In this document: piece after piece, positions 34,241 to 43,164 of the stretch | Layout: each line of letters begins with the position of its first letter | How positions within the stretch are numbered: the first letter of the stretch is position 1 | Assembly (NCBI GenBank): GCA_019057865.1 | Contig: JAHLWP010000033.1 | Coordinates: 1 to 50,451, forward strand | Length of the DNA stretch: 50,451 bases | Reading direction: 5' to 3' | From: Promethearchaeota archaeon | Lineage (GTDB): Archaea; Asgardarchaeota; Lokiarchaeia; Sigyniarchaeales; SOKP01 | Notes under the pieces: generated by a model | Database searches by the model: none | What the model was told of the DNA's origin: nothing | Seen by the model: only the letters and a program-made list of their open reading frames with translations | Program-made: the position numbers and the translations under genes

Positions 34241-35065
34241 ATGCTTGAGAGAACTCATTCATTTGGTATAAAAAATAAAAGTAATACTGATATTCAAAAA
34301 ATAATGGAAGACGTATTACAAAAAAGTTTAAGATATTCCACAAAAACTGCTAAACTAGGAAATACTCTCCTTAGAATTAATTACTTCGATGAAAATATTG
34401 ATAAAGAATTACAAAAAGAAAACAAGATAACTATATTAAAAGAACCAGAAAAAAAAATTTATGTAAAAGTCAACGGAAAAATCTCAGATGCTCAAATAAA
34501 TCAATTATGGAGTGAACTAGAGAAAACTTTTGAAATTTCAGATGACCTGGATAAAGAAGTGGAAAAAATATTCTCTAAAGACGAAATTATTAGTAATATT
34601 ACAAGAAAGATTCAAGATAATGGATACAATATAGTGAAATCAGATGCAGAAACATTTATTGAGAATTTTCAAGAAAAATATAACCGTTTACCTGAAAAAG
34701 ATGAGATCAGTTCTATTGTAAAGGGCTATGTTATTATGACCAATGAAGAAAGATTAATAAATTCTGAAGAAGAAATTACTTCATTCACTGAGGAGGTTTC
34801 TACAGAAAATAACGTAAATATTTTTAAAGAAACTCTGGATAAACTAACTGCTTCAAAACATTCAAACCCAATTTCTTTACGTTCTTACGAGAACGGTGTT
34901 CTAGTAATTGAAAAACCTCTGGGACGTAGAAAATGTCCGAGTTGTGATAATGAAGGGCTAATTCATGAGATTGATGATAAATCAATTATTCTGATGGATT
35001 ATCCTAGAATTTACGGGAAGAAATGCTGTTGTGCTGAATGTGGTTGTGAATGGCGTGAGACATAA
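34241..35065 (+). CDS. Unknown protein with C-terminal zinc ribbon
   Basis: No named family recognised. Residues 1-190 are charged and mostly helical, with KKIYVKVNGKISDAQINQLW near 77-96 and two similar-looking segments around EKTFEISDDLDKEV and ENFQEKYNRLPEKDEI. The C-terminus (about 230-273) is a zinc ribbon: KCPSCDNEGLIHEIDD, then IYGKKCCCAECGCEWRE, giving CxxC and CxxC pairs with two further cysteines around the second. The ribbon form is like those on archaeal nucleic-acid-binding proteins. There is no signal peptide or membrane segment. ATG start. Confidence 0.6.
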   Translation: MLERTHSFGIKNKSNTDIQKIMEDVLQKSLRYSTKTAKLGNTLLRINYFDENIDKELQKENKITILKEPEKKIYVKVNGKISDAQINQLWSELEKTFEISDDLDKEVEKIFSKDEIISNITRKIQDNGYNIVKSDAETFIENFQEKYNRLPEKDEISSIVKGYVIMTNEERLINSEEEITSFTEEVSTENNVNIFKETLDKLTASKHSNPISLRSYENGVLVIEKPLGRRKCPSCDNEGLIHEIDDKSIILMDYPRIYGKKCCCAECGCEWRET

Positions 35066-35258
35066 ATAAAGAGTCTATTTTTAACATCTATAAGGTTCTT
35101 TCAATTCAATACTTCTAAGAGAAATTAATCCCAAAAAATTCTAATTAATTCTCTTAAGTTTGATTTGAAAATAGTTTTATATATTTTAAAATTTAAAAGG
35201 TTAATAATTGATTTTTTTAAATTAAAAACATACAAATTAAAAATATATATTGATTTAA

Positions 35259-36224
35259 ATGGAAACTCATGGTATTATTTATAATCCTGTTGCAGGGAAA
35301 AAGAAAGAAACAACGAGAGATATTGAATATATGAAAAAATGTTTAGATGAATTAGATGTTTCATATAAATTATTTGAGACTGAATATATGGGACATGCGA
35401 TGGAATTAGCAAGTGAATTAGCAAAAGATGGATATAGAGTGATTGGCGCAGGAGGAGATGGTACTTGTAATGAAGTGATGAATGGAACTATAACTTCTAA
35501 TACTAATGCTTTGTGCGGATTTATTCCTATGGGATCTGGAAATGATATTCCTGCAGCTATTGGAATTCTTCCTGATATAATGAGAGCTTGTGAGATAATT
35601 GCTGAAGGTAATACTAGTAGAGCAGATATTGGATTTGCAAAAACAGACACGGGAATTCAACGCTATTTTTTAGGTATTGGGAGTCAGGGCTTTGATAGCG
35701 ATGTTACACGCAGATTTAATGAAGCAAAAAGAGGAAAAAGCTATGTTACACAAACTCTTAAGGCTTTATTGCCTTGGAAGAATAAGCAAATTAAGGTAAC
35801 AATGGATAATGATGTTTACGAGGGATATGCGAACTTATTAGCTTGTGCAAATGGTCCGAGTTATGGAGGATTTATGTATATTTGTCAAAAAGCGCGAGTA
35901 GACGATGGTCTTTTTCATATAAATATTGCAGATATTGGTAAATTTAAATTACTTAGACACTTTAATCGAATGTATAAAGCTACGCTCTTACCTCATCCAA
36001 ATATCTATGAATATACCAGTAAGAAAGTAAGGGTTGAAATGTTAAATTCTGAAGAACCTAATCCATACTTTTGTCAAGTTGATGGGGAAATTTTAGATAT
36101 TTTACCTGTTAATTATGAATGCATTGAAGATGGATATGAATTTATTCGACCAAAAGTAGATGAAGTAGCAGAAGCATTTAAAAAAGAGCATGGAAGATAC
36201 TTTTGGGATTGTAATTACGATTGA
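35259..36224 (+). CDS. Diacylglycerol kinase-family lipid kinase
   Basis: ATP-dependent lipid kinase of the DAGK catalytic family. Seen: the N-terminal IIYNPVAGKKKE, the nucleotide-binding GAGGDGTCNEVMNG near residue 65, IPMGSGNDIPAAIG near 90, the glycine-rich IGSQGFDSDV near 140, and the C-terminal CQVDGEIL near 277 that closes the active site. At 321 residues it has the usual size. Substrates in this family include diacylglycerol, sphingosine and undecaprenol-type lipids; in archaea an isoprenoid glycerolipid is likely. It is followed 16 bases later by a methyltransferase gene, so the two may be co-transcribed. Confidence 0.88.
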   Translation: METHGIIYNPVAGKKKETTRDIEYMKKCLDELDVSYKLFETEYMGHAMELASELAKDGYRVIGAGGDGTCNEVMNGTITSNTNALCGFIPMGSGNDIPAAIGILPDIMRACEIIAEGNTSRADIGFAKTDTGIQRYFLGIGSQGFDSDVTRRFNEAKRGKSYVTQTLKALLPWKNKQIKVTMDNDVYEGYANLLACANGPSYGGFMYICQKARVDDGLFHINIADIGKFKLLRHFNRMYKATLLPHPNIYEYTSKKVRVEMLNSEEPNPYFCQVDGEILDILPVNYECIEDGYEFIRPKVDEVAEAFKKEHGRYFWDCNYD

Positions 36225-36240
36225 TATCTTTTTTTAGAGT

Positions 36241-36876
36241 TTGAAAAGCCTTATGCCAGATTGGGACGAGATTTTTTCTAAACGGGGAAAGATTTTTCAC
36301 GATCCTCATCCAGATATGGAAAAGATTTCTGAGTTATTGAAAGAAAAAGGAGTCAAACGAGTTTTAGATCTTGGATGTGGAACAGGTCGACACCTAATAT
36401 TTTTATCAAGGAAAGGATTTGTAGTATATGGTATGGATGCTTCACCTAAGGCTTTAGAGATGGCAAATAAATGGCTCATTGAAGAAAATGAAAAAGCAGA
36501 ATTACACTTGAATAGAATAGAACATAAATTTCCTTATGAAGATAAGTTTTTCGATGCTATAATTTCAATTCAAGTAATTCATCATAATCTGATAAAAGAT
36601 ATTATATCTACTGTTAAAGAAATTGAAAGAATTTTAAAAAAAGATGGTGTGATTTTCTTAACTTTTCCAGTATTAGGAACGGGATCTAAATTAGAAAACT
36701 GGGAATTAAAAGAAATTGAAAAAGGAACTTACATTCCTCAAAAGGGGCAAGAAAAAGGTCTCCCTCATCATTTTTTTACTGTAGACGAAATTTATCAAGT
36801 ATTTAGTTCCTTTAATATTCTGGAAGTTTATATGGATGAAACTAATCATCGTGCAATCTTAGGGATTAAGAAATGA
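36241..36876 (+). CDS. Class I SAM-dependent methyltransferase
   Basis: A small-molecule methyltransferase of the UbiE/COQ5-like Methyltransf_11 class. Seen: motif I VLDLGCGTGRHLIFLSRKGF near residue 40, YGMDASPKALEMA near 63, motif II-like FDAIISIQVIHH near 105, and LKKDGVIFLTFPVL near 135. 211 residues, cytosolic. The substrate is unknown; its place directly after a lipid kinase makes lipid-headgroup methylation one possibility. TTG at 36241, but the ATG at 36253 (MPDWDEIF) is the better start. Confidence 0.8.
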   Translation: MKSLMPDWDEIFSKRGKIFHDPHPDMEKISELLKEKGVKRVLDLGCGTGRHLIFLSRKGFVVYGMDASPKALEMANKWLIEENEKAELHLNRIEHKFPYEDKFFDAIISIQVIHHNLIKDIISTVKEIERILKKDGVIFLTFPVLGTGSKLENWELKEIEKGTYIPQKGQEKGLPHHFFTVDEIYQVFSSFNILEVYMDETNHRAILGIKK

Positions 36877-36893
36877 GTTAAAGTCTTGAAAAG

Positions 36894-38051
36894 CTAGGTA
36901 AATTTATCTTTTTTAAATAAGGAAAATACAACTACTATTGCACCTAAAATGGCTATAGTCATTATTAATAAAGAAACCATTTCAATATCAATTTGGGGAA
37001 TATTTATATCTTCACGCCAAGGATGATTACCTTTATACATATCACTTAGATTAACAAAATAATTGTTATAGATAAATTGCTCTATTGCTTTACCAGTTAC
37101 TTCAAGACTGTGATTTGAAATATGGGAAATATCATCTTGAATTGTGTGATGATAAGGCCAATCTGGATTATTCCAAAAATTTATAATCAAATCAGCCGAA
37201 GGTATGCCAATATTTACAAACGCTTTATGGTCATCAGTAATATATCTAGAAATGGCATTTTTAGGGAATTCTTCTGTGAAACCTAAATTTCTCCCAACCC
37301 CGAATAACTCATCAAGTAAAGATGATGTAGAATATTGTTCATTTATAAATTTTAGATTAACTCCCCCCACCATATCTAATAATATCATACAATCAAATGT
37401 TTCATTTTCAGAATCGTAAAAGTTATCAATATCATCAACAAATTTTTCAGAGCCTTCACACCAATCCCATCCATCAATTCCATAAGCTACATCTCTTCCT
37501 TGATCTTCTGCATCAAAAAATAAAAACCATATTTGACATGATAAATTCTCTCTTCGTTCATAAAATACTTTAGCGAGTTCGAGTAGAACGGCACATCCAC
37601 TTGCTCCATCATTCGCACCCGGAACAGGATCATTTGGGTTAGTGCTATCTTTAGTTGCCTTGGCACGTGTGTCATAATGAGCCCCCAAAATAACAATATT
37701 ACTATAATTTTCATTTAATTTAAATAAAATATTCTGACATTCAGTTGAAAGAATGGTAAAATTATGGAGGATATAAGTAAAGTTATTATCAATTTCTTTA
37801 AATTTTGAAATAAAATAATTGGTACAATTAATTCTTTCTTCTGTCCCAGGGATTCGAAATCCTATATCTAATTGATCTTTAATGTAATTATAGGAATTTT
37901 CTTCATTAAAGTTTAATTCAACATCAATATTTTGTATTTTTAGGTTACTTGTAAAAATTTTAGGAATGAAAAATGAAAATATTGCAATTAAAATGAAACA
38001 ACTAAAAATTATTATCTTGTATTGCTTATTTATTAGAATCCACCAATCAAT
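36894..38051 (-). CDS. Membrane-anchored M28-family zinc peptidase, no canonical start codon
   Basis: A metallopeptidase of the M28 family (aminopeptidase or glutaminyl-cyclase-like). Ligand motifs: LGAHYDTR near residue 124, PGANDGASGCAVLLEL near 145, FDAEDQGRD near 183, LLDMVGG near 225, PYHHTIQDD near 300. A transmembrane helix (FSCFILIAIFSFFIPKIF) near residues 17-34 and a C-terminal one (LLIMTIAILGAIVVVFSLF) bracket it, so the domain faces outside. The first TTG in frame (37688) would cut off the helix and begin inside HYDT, removing needed structure. The frame is open upstream to 38109 with no ATG, GTG or TTG. An ATT at 38049-38051, about 30 bases after a TTTATATAA box, is the most likely start. 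Confidence 0.78.
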   Translation of the reverse strand: MDWWILINKQYKIIIFSCFILIAIFSFFIPKIFTSNLKIQNIDVELNFNEENSYNYIKDQLDIGFRIPGTEERINCTNYFISKFKEIDNNFTYILHNFTILSTECQNILFKLNENYSNIVILGAHYDTRAKATKDSTNPNDPVPGANDGASGCAVLLELAKVFYERRENLSCQIWFLFFDAEDQGRDVAYGIDGWDWCEGSEKFVDDIDNFYDSENETFDCMILLDMVGGVNLKFINEQYSTSSLLDELFGVGRNLGFTEEFPKNAISRYITDDHKAFVNIGIPSADLIINFWNNPDWPYHHTIQDDISHISNHSLEVTGKAIEQFIYNNYFVNLSDMYKGNHPWREDINIPQIDIEMVSLLIMTIAILGAIVVVFSLFKKDKFT

Positions 38052-38116
38052 TAAGAATAAAACTATATTTAAAGTTGTTATATAAATATTAAAAAATAAA
38101 AAAGAGATTTAAAGTT

Positions 38117-38539
38117 TTAAACAGGTTCGAAGCCTAAATCTACTCTCGTCTCACCTTTAATTTCAGTTTCTAAAAATTTTACTTTAACTGGCATATCTAC
38201 ACTAATAGTCTCCGGTTTACTTTCATCTACTCCTACTAATTGTCCACTAACCATAGGTCCCTCATCAAGTTTTATTACAGAGAAACAATAAGGTTTATTT
38301 CTTCCATAACCTTTTTCTACAAAAAAAGGAGTCCCCACCGTAATACTCGTAAACGCAGCAACTTTTCCCTTTCCTAACATTTCGACCCATTCCATATTTG
38401 CAGTATTACATTTAGTGCATAGTTTTCTTACAGGAACATATGTTTCTCCACAATCTTTGCATTTTGAGCCCATTAATTTTTTATTACGAATATACTCTAA
38501 ATAACTTTCAATGGTAAAATCTTTAACTGTTTCAGACAT
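38117..38539 (-). CDS. DUF35 OB-fold/zinc-ribbon acyl-CoA-associated protein
   Basis: A partner protein of thiolases with a rubredoxin-like zinc ribbon and an OB fold. Seen: helix ESYLEYIRNKKLMGSKC, ribbon ligands CKDC near residue 24 and CTKC near 37, the OB-fold strands GKGKVAAFTSITVG near 56-69, and VSGQLVGVDESK near 95. It is 16 bases downstream of the thiolase gene, the usual pairing; in methanogens the homologous protein bridges acetoacetyl-CoA thiolase and HMG-CoA synthase. No HMG-CoA synthase gene is next to it here. GAGGTG before the ATG fixes the start. Confidence 0.9.
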   Translation of the reverse strand: MSETVKDFTIESYLEYIRNKKLMGSKCKDCGETYVPVRKLCTKCNTANMEWVEMLGKGKVAAFTSITVGTPFFVEKGYGRNKPYCFSVIKLDEGPMVSGQLVGVDESKPETISVDMPVKVKFLETEIKGETRVDLGFEPV

Positions 38540-38555
38540 TTTATCTTATTCACCT

Positions 38556-39815
38556 CTATTTTTCATAAATATGAACTACGCATGTCCCACCACTCCCACC
38601 TAAATTATGCGTCATTGCCTTTTCAACATCAAATTTCACTTGTCTATTCCTTTCAGCAATACCCCTCATTTGTTTAAAAATTTCTACAGCATGAGCTGCC
38701 CCAGTTGCTCCAACGGGATGCCCCTTAGATTTTAATCCTCCTGATGTATTGATTGGTAAGACTCCATCACGTTTCGTTTCTCCATTTCTTATAGCTTCAA
38801 CAGCCTTTCCTCTCTCATAAAATCCTAAGTCTTCTAGTGCAACGATTTCAGCTATAGTGAAACAATCATGCACTTCACAAATTTGAATATCTTTCGGTTT
38901 TAAACCAGACATTTGATATGCTTGCCTTGTTGCCTCTCGTGAAGCAATAAAACTAGATAAATCATCTCTGTCATGTAGTGATAATGCAGCACTTCCTTGA
39001 CCCGTACCAGTTATCCAAATTGGAGTATCCGTAAATTTCTTTGCAACATTATCAGCTGCAAGAAAGAGACATGCAGCACCATCAGTTATTAGAGAGCAAT
39101 CAAATAATCTTAAAGGATAAGCTATCATTGGATTCGATCGACTTTTAAGAAAATCAAACTCATCTTTCCAATCAGGAATATCTTTACCCTCTTTTTCGAG
39201 TCTGGCTTTTTTACTATCCATCATTTCTTTTATCGACTGTTGCATTTGTGCATAAGGATTTTCTCTCCCATTCTCATGATTCTTTATACCAACTCTCATT
39301 AGATCTTCTATTGTAGTCCCATATTTATGCATATGGGCAGAAGCAAGGGTACCATATAATCCTGGGAATGTTGCCCCTGCAGGATATTCGAATAAACTAT
39401 CAGAAGCCGTTGCCAAAACATCAGTAACTCCTGTAGTAGGTAATTCAGTCATGCATTCCACTCCAGATACTGCTATTACATCGTGTACACCAGCAGCAAT
39501 AGCAATTACAGCTTGCCTTAATGCAATACCACTACTAGCACATGCTCCTTCAAATCTAGGAGCAGGTTTTGGAGTTAATCCAACTAGATTAGCCAATTGA
39601 GGTCCTAGATGCCCTTGATGATTAAATAAATCTGAAGAATAATTTCCAACATAGCAAGCATCAATATCCTTAGATTCAATTCCATTATCAACTCTACTTA
39701 CTGCATCGAGCCATGCATCTATCCATAAATCTGGATTTCGTTTATTTGGGAAATGTCTTCCAAATTTAGACATCCCTGCTCCTACGAGGGCGACTTTTCT
39801 AGCTAATTTTGCCAT
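38556..39815 (-). CDS. Thiolase, SCP2/archaeal acetyl-CoA acetyltransferase type
   Basis: Condenses or cleaves acyl-CoA and acetyl-CoA. Seen: the nucleophile Cys in FEGACASSGIALRQA near residue 90, CEVHDCFTIAEI near 320 (HDCF in place of the NEAF of bacterial thiolases), the catalytic His in KSKGHPVGATG near 360, and the C-terminal HNLGGSGGTCVVHIY. The HDCF and LGGSG features mark the SCP2/archaeal class. 419 residues; cytosolic. It forms an operon with the DUF35 gene. It may feed isoprenoid synthesis through acetoacetyl-CoA or serve acyl degradation; no neighbouring dehydrogenase or hydratase decides between them. AGGTAGATAAA precedes the ATG. Confidence 0.9.
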   Translation of the reverse strand: MAKLARKVALVGAGMSKFGRHFPNKRNPDLWIDAWLDAVSRVDNGIESKDIDACYVGNYSSDLFNHQGHLGPQLANLVGLTPKPAPRFEGACASSGIALRQAVIAIAAGVHDVIAVSGVECMTELPTTGVTDVLATASDSLFEYPAGATFPGLYGTLASAHMHKYGTTIEDLMRVGIKNHENGRENPYAQMQQSIKEMMDSKKARLEKEGKDIPDWKDEFDFLKSRSNPMIAYPLRLFDCSLITDGAACLFLAADNVAKKFTDTPIWITGTGQGSAALSLHDRDDLSSFIASREATRQAYQMSGLKPKDIQICEVHDCFTIAEIVALEDLGFYERGKAVEAIRNGETKRDGVLPINTSGGLKSKGHPVGATGAAHAVEIFKQMRGIAERNRQVKFDVEKAMTHNLGGSGGTCVVHIYEK

Positions 39816-39954
39816 TTTATCTACCTAAATTTTTAATAATTTAAATTTAAAGAATTGAATTATCGAAAAATTATATTTGTTATTATTTTATTTCTTATTT
39901 TTTCTTTTTATTTATGAAAGATATCAAAATCTTAAACTCACAAAAATTCAATAA

Positions 39955-41190
39955 CTAATCATGAAAATACTTCACTAAATACCACACTTCAAATAAAACC
40001 CCTATAGCACTGAGTATAAAAGGGGCTATATAGTTCACATTTTCGATTAGTAATCCTCCTATAACTCCTGTAAACACAAAACCAATTCCTCTAATAAAAC
40101 CTACAATTCCATATGATTCTGCTTTTCTAGTTTCATCTAAATTCGTTAAAAGAATTTGTTCAGATGGAATAAATGTTGTCACAGATAAGCTTATACAAAT
40201 TTGAGCCACTATTATAAAGGGAAATAAAAATATTTCAAATCCCATTGTCCAAAGAGAATAAGCTAAACCATTCATAAAAAAAAATCCAAATCCAAAAAAT
40301 TGACTTAAAATTAAAGTTTTTTTCTTTCCAAGTTTATCTACTAATTTACCAGCAGGAATTTGTGAAACTAGACTAGCAATATTAAACGCCATTGAAAATA
40401 TTGCTAATTGTTCTATTGTGAAATTATATTGATCCTTTAAACCCCCACTATAAATTGACAGAGAAATACTATAAATAAAGATATCTAAAGTAAAAAAAAT
40501 CAATAAAACTTTTGTTTTAGGAGTTTGTAATAATTTTCGCCAAATCTTATGATCCTTATTCGTTGGATTGTGTTGTGGAACTAGACCTTGATTAATTTTT
40601 AGTTTATAAATATCTGTAAGAAACAGAAAATAAATTATCCATTCTATTAATAGTATCCCAGCAAATATTACAAAATAAAACCGTGAGTTTATACTCCCAT
40701 TAAACATTATTAAAGTAGAGCCACCTATTGTTCCTCCAAAAAATGAAAAAAACATTAAGCCATACATAAAACCTTTTGCTTTATCACTATTTTCAGAGGT
40801 TAAAAATTGTCTATTTAAACTATTAATTGTAAATCCCATGAAATATAAAAGGATACCAATTATTAGAAAATAGAGTGTACTAGAGTTTGAAATAATAAAA
40901 AATAGTAAACCTAAGATATATATTGGAATACTTACTAATAGTAGAATTTTACGTCCATGTTTATCGGATAATTTACCTACAATAGGTAATGGTAGGAACT
41001 GAATTACTCCTCCAAGCGATACTAAAACACCAGTAATTAATATTGAATTTGTAAGATCTAATATAAATGGCTGTAATAATACACTTAACATCCCAATTCC
41101 GAAACCATGAATTAAACCAATAATAAATAAAATCCAAAGATTTTTCCGTTTTAATTTATCAATTCCTTTTGAATCTTGGTTTAAATTCAT
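39955..41190 (-). CDS. Major facilitator superfamily transporter
   Basis: A polytopic transporter with about twelve hydrophobic segments in 411 residues. Seen: the loop 2-3 signature GKLSDKHGRKILLLVSIPIY near residues 72-91 (G-x-x-x-D-x-x-G-R-R/K) and its second-half counterpart PAGKLVDKLGKKKTLILSQFF near 280-300, typical of MFS proteins. There is a short cytosolic N-terminus and a central basic loop (about 200-220). The substrate and direction of transport cannot be told; drug- or sugar-efflux-type relatives share this pattern. It is a single gene with AT-rich DNA on both sides. Confidence 0.86.
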   Translation of the reverse strand: MNLNQDSKGIDKLKRKNLWILFIIGLIHGFGIGMLSVLLQPFILDLTNSILITGVLVSLGGVIQFLPLPIVGKLSDKHGRKILLLVSIPIYILGLLFFIISNSSTLYFLIIGILLYFMGFTINSLNRQFLTSENSDKAKGFMYGLMFFSFFGGTIGGSTLIMFNGSINSRFYFVIFAGILLIEWIIYFLFLTDIYKLKINQGLVPQHNPTNKDHKIWRKLLQTPKTKVLLIFFTLDIFIYSISLSIYSGGLKDQYNFTIEQLAIFSMAFNIASLVSQIPAGKLVDKLGKKKTLILSQFFGFGFFFMNGLAYSLWTMGFEIFLFPFIIVAQICISLSVTTFIPSEQILLTNLDETRKAESYGIVGFIRGIGFVFTGVIGGLLIENVNYIAPFILSAIGVLFEVWYLVKYFHD

Positions 41191-41299
41191 GAATTAAATT
41201 ACTCTTTTTATAATTCAAATATTTTATTATGAATAGATTTATGAATGATATCCATAGTGTATGCAGTGCTTATAATAAATAATATAAATCATATTAGTT

Positions 41300-41659
41300 T
41301 TATGATTTAGATTCCAAGCTCTTTCTTCTCATTCTTTTGAGATTATGCAATGCTTTCTTATATTCATTGCCTTTTTTTGCCCATTCCTCTAATTTCTCGC
41401 AGGGAAACTCTTGGCATTGATAACAAAAATCCAAATTTTTATCTTTTAAACAGCAATCGCGAATCCAACAATCAGAACTCCAACAATTTAGTACATCTCT
41501 GCAACCATTACAATGAAAATCTTCCATACTTACATTTTCCCATTGCCCTTCAAAATGCGTTACTAATTCTTTAGCTATTTCTGGATTATTTGGAGCCTTA
41601 TATATTTTACAATCACTACATACTAATCCACAAACAGCAATAATTTTTTCTCTACTCAT
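41300..41659 (-). CDS. DUF3795 cysteine-rich protein
   Basis: 119 residues with the DUF3795 signature: VCGLVCSDCKIYKAP near residue 9, then CNGCRDVLNCWSSDCWIRDCCLKDKNLDFCYQCQEFPCEKLEEW between about 48 and 91, ten or so cysteines likely to bind zinc or an Fe-S cluster. Function unknown; the family is widespread in anaerobic archaea. It is the intact counterpart of the stub at 12101. It lies 39 bases downstream of the cobalamin adenosyltransferase gene on the same strand, so they may be co-transcribed. Confidence 0.8.
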   Translation of the reverse strand: MSREKIIAVCGLVCSDCKIYKAPNNPEIAKELVTHFEGQWENVSMEDFHCNGCRDVLNCWSSDCWIRDCCLKDKNLDFCYQCQEFPCEKLEEWAKKGNEYKKALHNLKRMRRKSLESKS

Positions 41660-41698
41660 ATTTTAGAAAAAAGATATTATACTTAATAATAAAATAAT

Positions 41699-42241
41699 CT
41701 AATACTCAATACCATAGCGAGCATTTATACCTCGTGAAGAATAATAGTGTTTTATCATCTTCATTTCGGTAACTAAATCTGCTACTTCTTTTAATTTGGG
41801 GTGCATCTTTGGACCCCCTGTTAAGATTATTTCAACTTTTTCAGGTTTATTTTTTACAATTTCCAATACAGGTTCAACAGAGATAACATTCATAGAGATA
41901 GCAACTCCAACTTCATCAAGTATCACAATATCATATTCATCGCTCATGATAATTTCTTTAGCGAAATCAAGTGCTCTTTTTCCTTCCTCCTTATCAAAAT
42001 CTCCCGGCTCGGCTATTAGCTCTGTGCTTCCGAATTGTTTTAACTCAAAGTTAGGAATCCCCTTAATGGCTTCTATTTCTCCATACTTATAATTACCTTT
42101 CATAAATTGAATCATAAAAACTTTAAATCCATGCCCCGTCGCGCGTACACCTTGTCCAATTGCGGCAGTAGTTTTACCCTTGCCGCGCCCAAAGTAACAC
42201 TGCACTAAGCCAACTTTCAATCTTTTTCTAGTTGAAGTCAT
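41699..42241 (-). CDS. cobO: Cob(I)alamin adenosyltransferase (CobO/BtuR type)
   Basis: Transfers the adenosyl group of ATP to cob(I)alamin to make adenosylcobalamin. Seen: the P-loop YFGRGKGKTTAAIGQGVRA near residues 16-34 (GRGKGKTT where GKGKGKTT is usual), MIQFMKGNYKYGE near 42, the Walker-B-like IVILDEVGVAI near 100, and IILTGGPKMHPKLKEVADLVTEMK near 135-160, followed by the closing HYYSSRGINARYGIEY. 180 residues, full length, cytosolic. It starts 73 bases from the divergent DUF169 gene. The product would serve corrinoid methyltransferases or B12-dependent mutases. Confidence 0.92.
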   Translation of the reverse strand: MTSTRKRLKVGLVQCYFGRGKGKTTAAIGQGVRATGHGFKVFMIQFMKGNYKYGEIEAIKGIPNFELKQFGSTELIAEPGDFDKEEGKRALDFAKEIIMSDEYDIVILDEVGVAISMNVISVEPVLEIVKNKPEKVEIILTGGPKMHPKLKEVADLVTEMKMIKHYYSSRGINARYGIEY

Positions 42242-42314
42242 CTTTACATAAACACTTAAATTTATTATATTTTGGAATACTCTATTATTTAATTATTTTT
42301 TAATACTGGAAATT

Positions 42315-43091
42315 GTGATTTCATTGGGTAATTATGAGAAATTAGATAATCAATTAAATAAGTATCTTAGATTAGCTACTTTTCCTGTAGGTGTAAAATT
42401 ACTTGAAAACTCTGAAGATTTAGATAATATTAAATTTCTAAAAAAACCAGAACACAAACTCGTACTTTGCCAAATATTTAGTTATGCTAGATATTATGGT
42501 TGGACAATGGGATGTGCAAAAGGAGATAATTTATGCCCACTAGCAGAAATTTCTATAGGGTTTGAAGAATCACATAAACTTTTTGAAGAAGGAGCTTTTT
42601 TCATAGGAAGATATAATGAAACTAAAGAAGCTGCTAAAAAAACAACAGCTACAATGCCTAAAATCCCTTATGGTCAATATTCTGCAATTGTTTCAGGAGC
42701 TTTAAGGCGTATAGATTTTGAGCCTGATTTGATCTTAATTTGGGGAAACTCTGCTCAAATAATGAGATTAATTCAGGGATTCTTATGGAAAAGAGGAGGT
42801 AGAGTTTCAATGTCAACATTTTGCGATGGTGTATGTGCAGATACCATATCAAATGCTATTCTCACAGGAGATTTACAGATAGCTTTTCCATGCTTGGGAG
42901 ATCGACGTTATGGAATGGCAATGGATACTGATTTAATTGCATCCATTCCTTTCGAAATCATTAAGGAAATTATTAATGGTATGGAAGAAACACATAAAGC
43001 AGGTACGAGATATCCAATTCCTTATAAAATTTCTACACCAGACTTTTTTGTAAAATTGAAAAAACAATTGGATAAAACAAAGAAAAACTAG
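42315..43091 (+). CDS. DUF169 family protein
   Basis: 258 residues of the DUF169 family, common in archaea and anaerobes and without a known activity. Seen: PVGVKLLENSEDLDNI near residue 24, the cysteine-containing core CQIFSYARYYGWTMGCAKGDNLCPLAEISIGF near 54-85, PDLILIWGNSAQIMRLIQGF near 137, and CDGVCADTISNAILTGDLQIAFPCLGDR near 172-197. The cysteines suggest metal or cofactor binding. It is co-directional with, and 73 bases before, the CoA-transferase operon. GTG start; no ATG is available in frame nearby. Confidence 0.8.
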   Translation: MISLGNYEKLDNQLNKYLRLATFPVGVKLLENSEDLDNIKFLKKPEHKLVLCQIFSYARYYGWTMGCAKGDNLCPLAEISIGFEESHKLFEEGAFFIGRYNETKEAAKKTTATMPKIPYGQYSAIVSGALRRIDFEPDLILIWGNSAQIMRLIQGFLWKRGGRVSMSTFCDGVCADTISNAILTGDLQIAFPCLGDRRYGMAMDTDLIASIPFEIIKEIINGMEETHKAGTRYPIPYKISTPDFFVKLKKQLDKTKKN

Positions 43092-43164
43092 TTTTTTTAC
43101 CTAAAATGATTTTAATAAATAATTATTAATTTAAAATATCTGGTTAGAGTGAGAGATAATCTTC

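Noticed and set aside
35279..35660. Minus-strand frames opposite the diacylglycerol kinase gene
   Set aside because: Antisense shadows of the conserved GGDGT region; no independent features.
37487..37714. Minus-strand frame starting MKIIVILLFWGLIM, resembling a signal peptide
   Set aside because: It runs out of frame through the M28 catalytic motifs; the apparent signal peptide is a by-product, and the real anchor is at 37940-38051.
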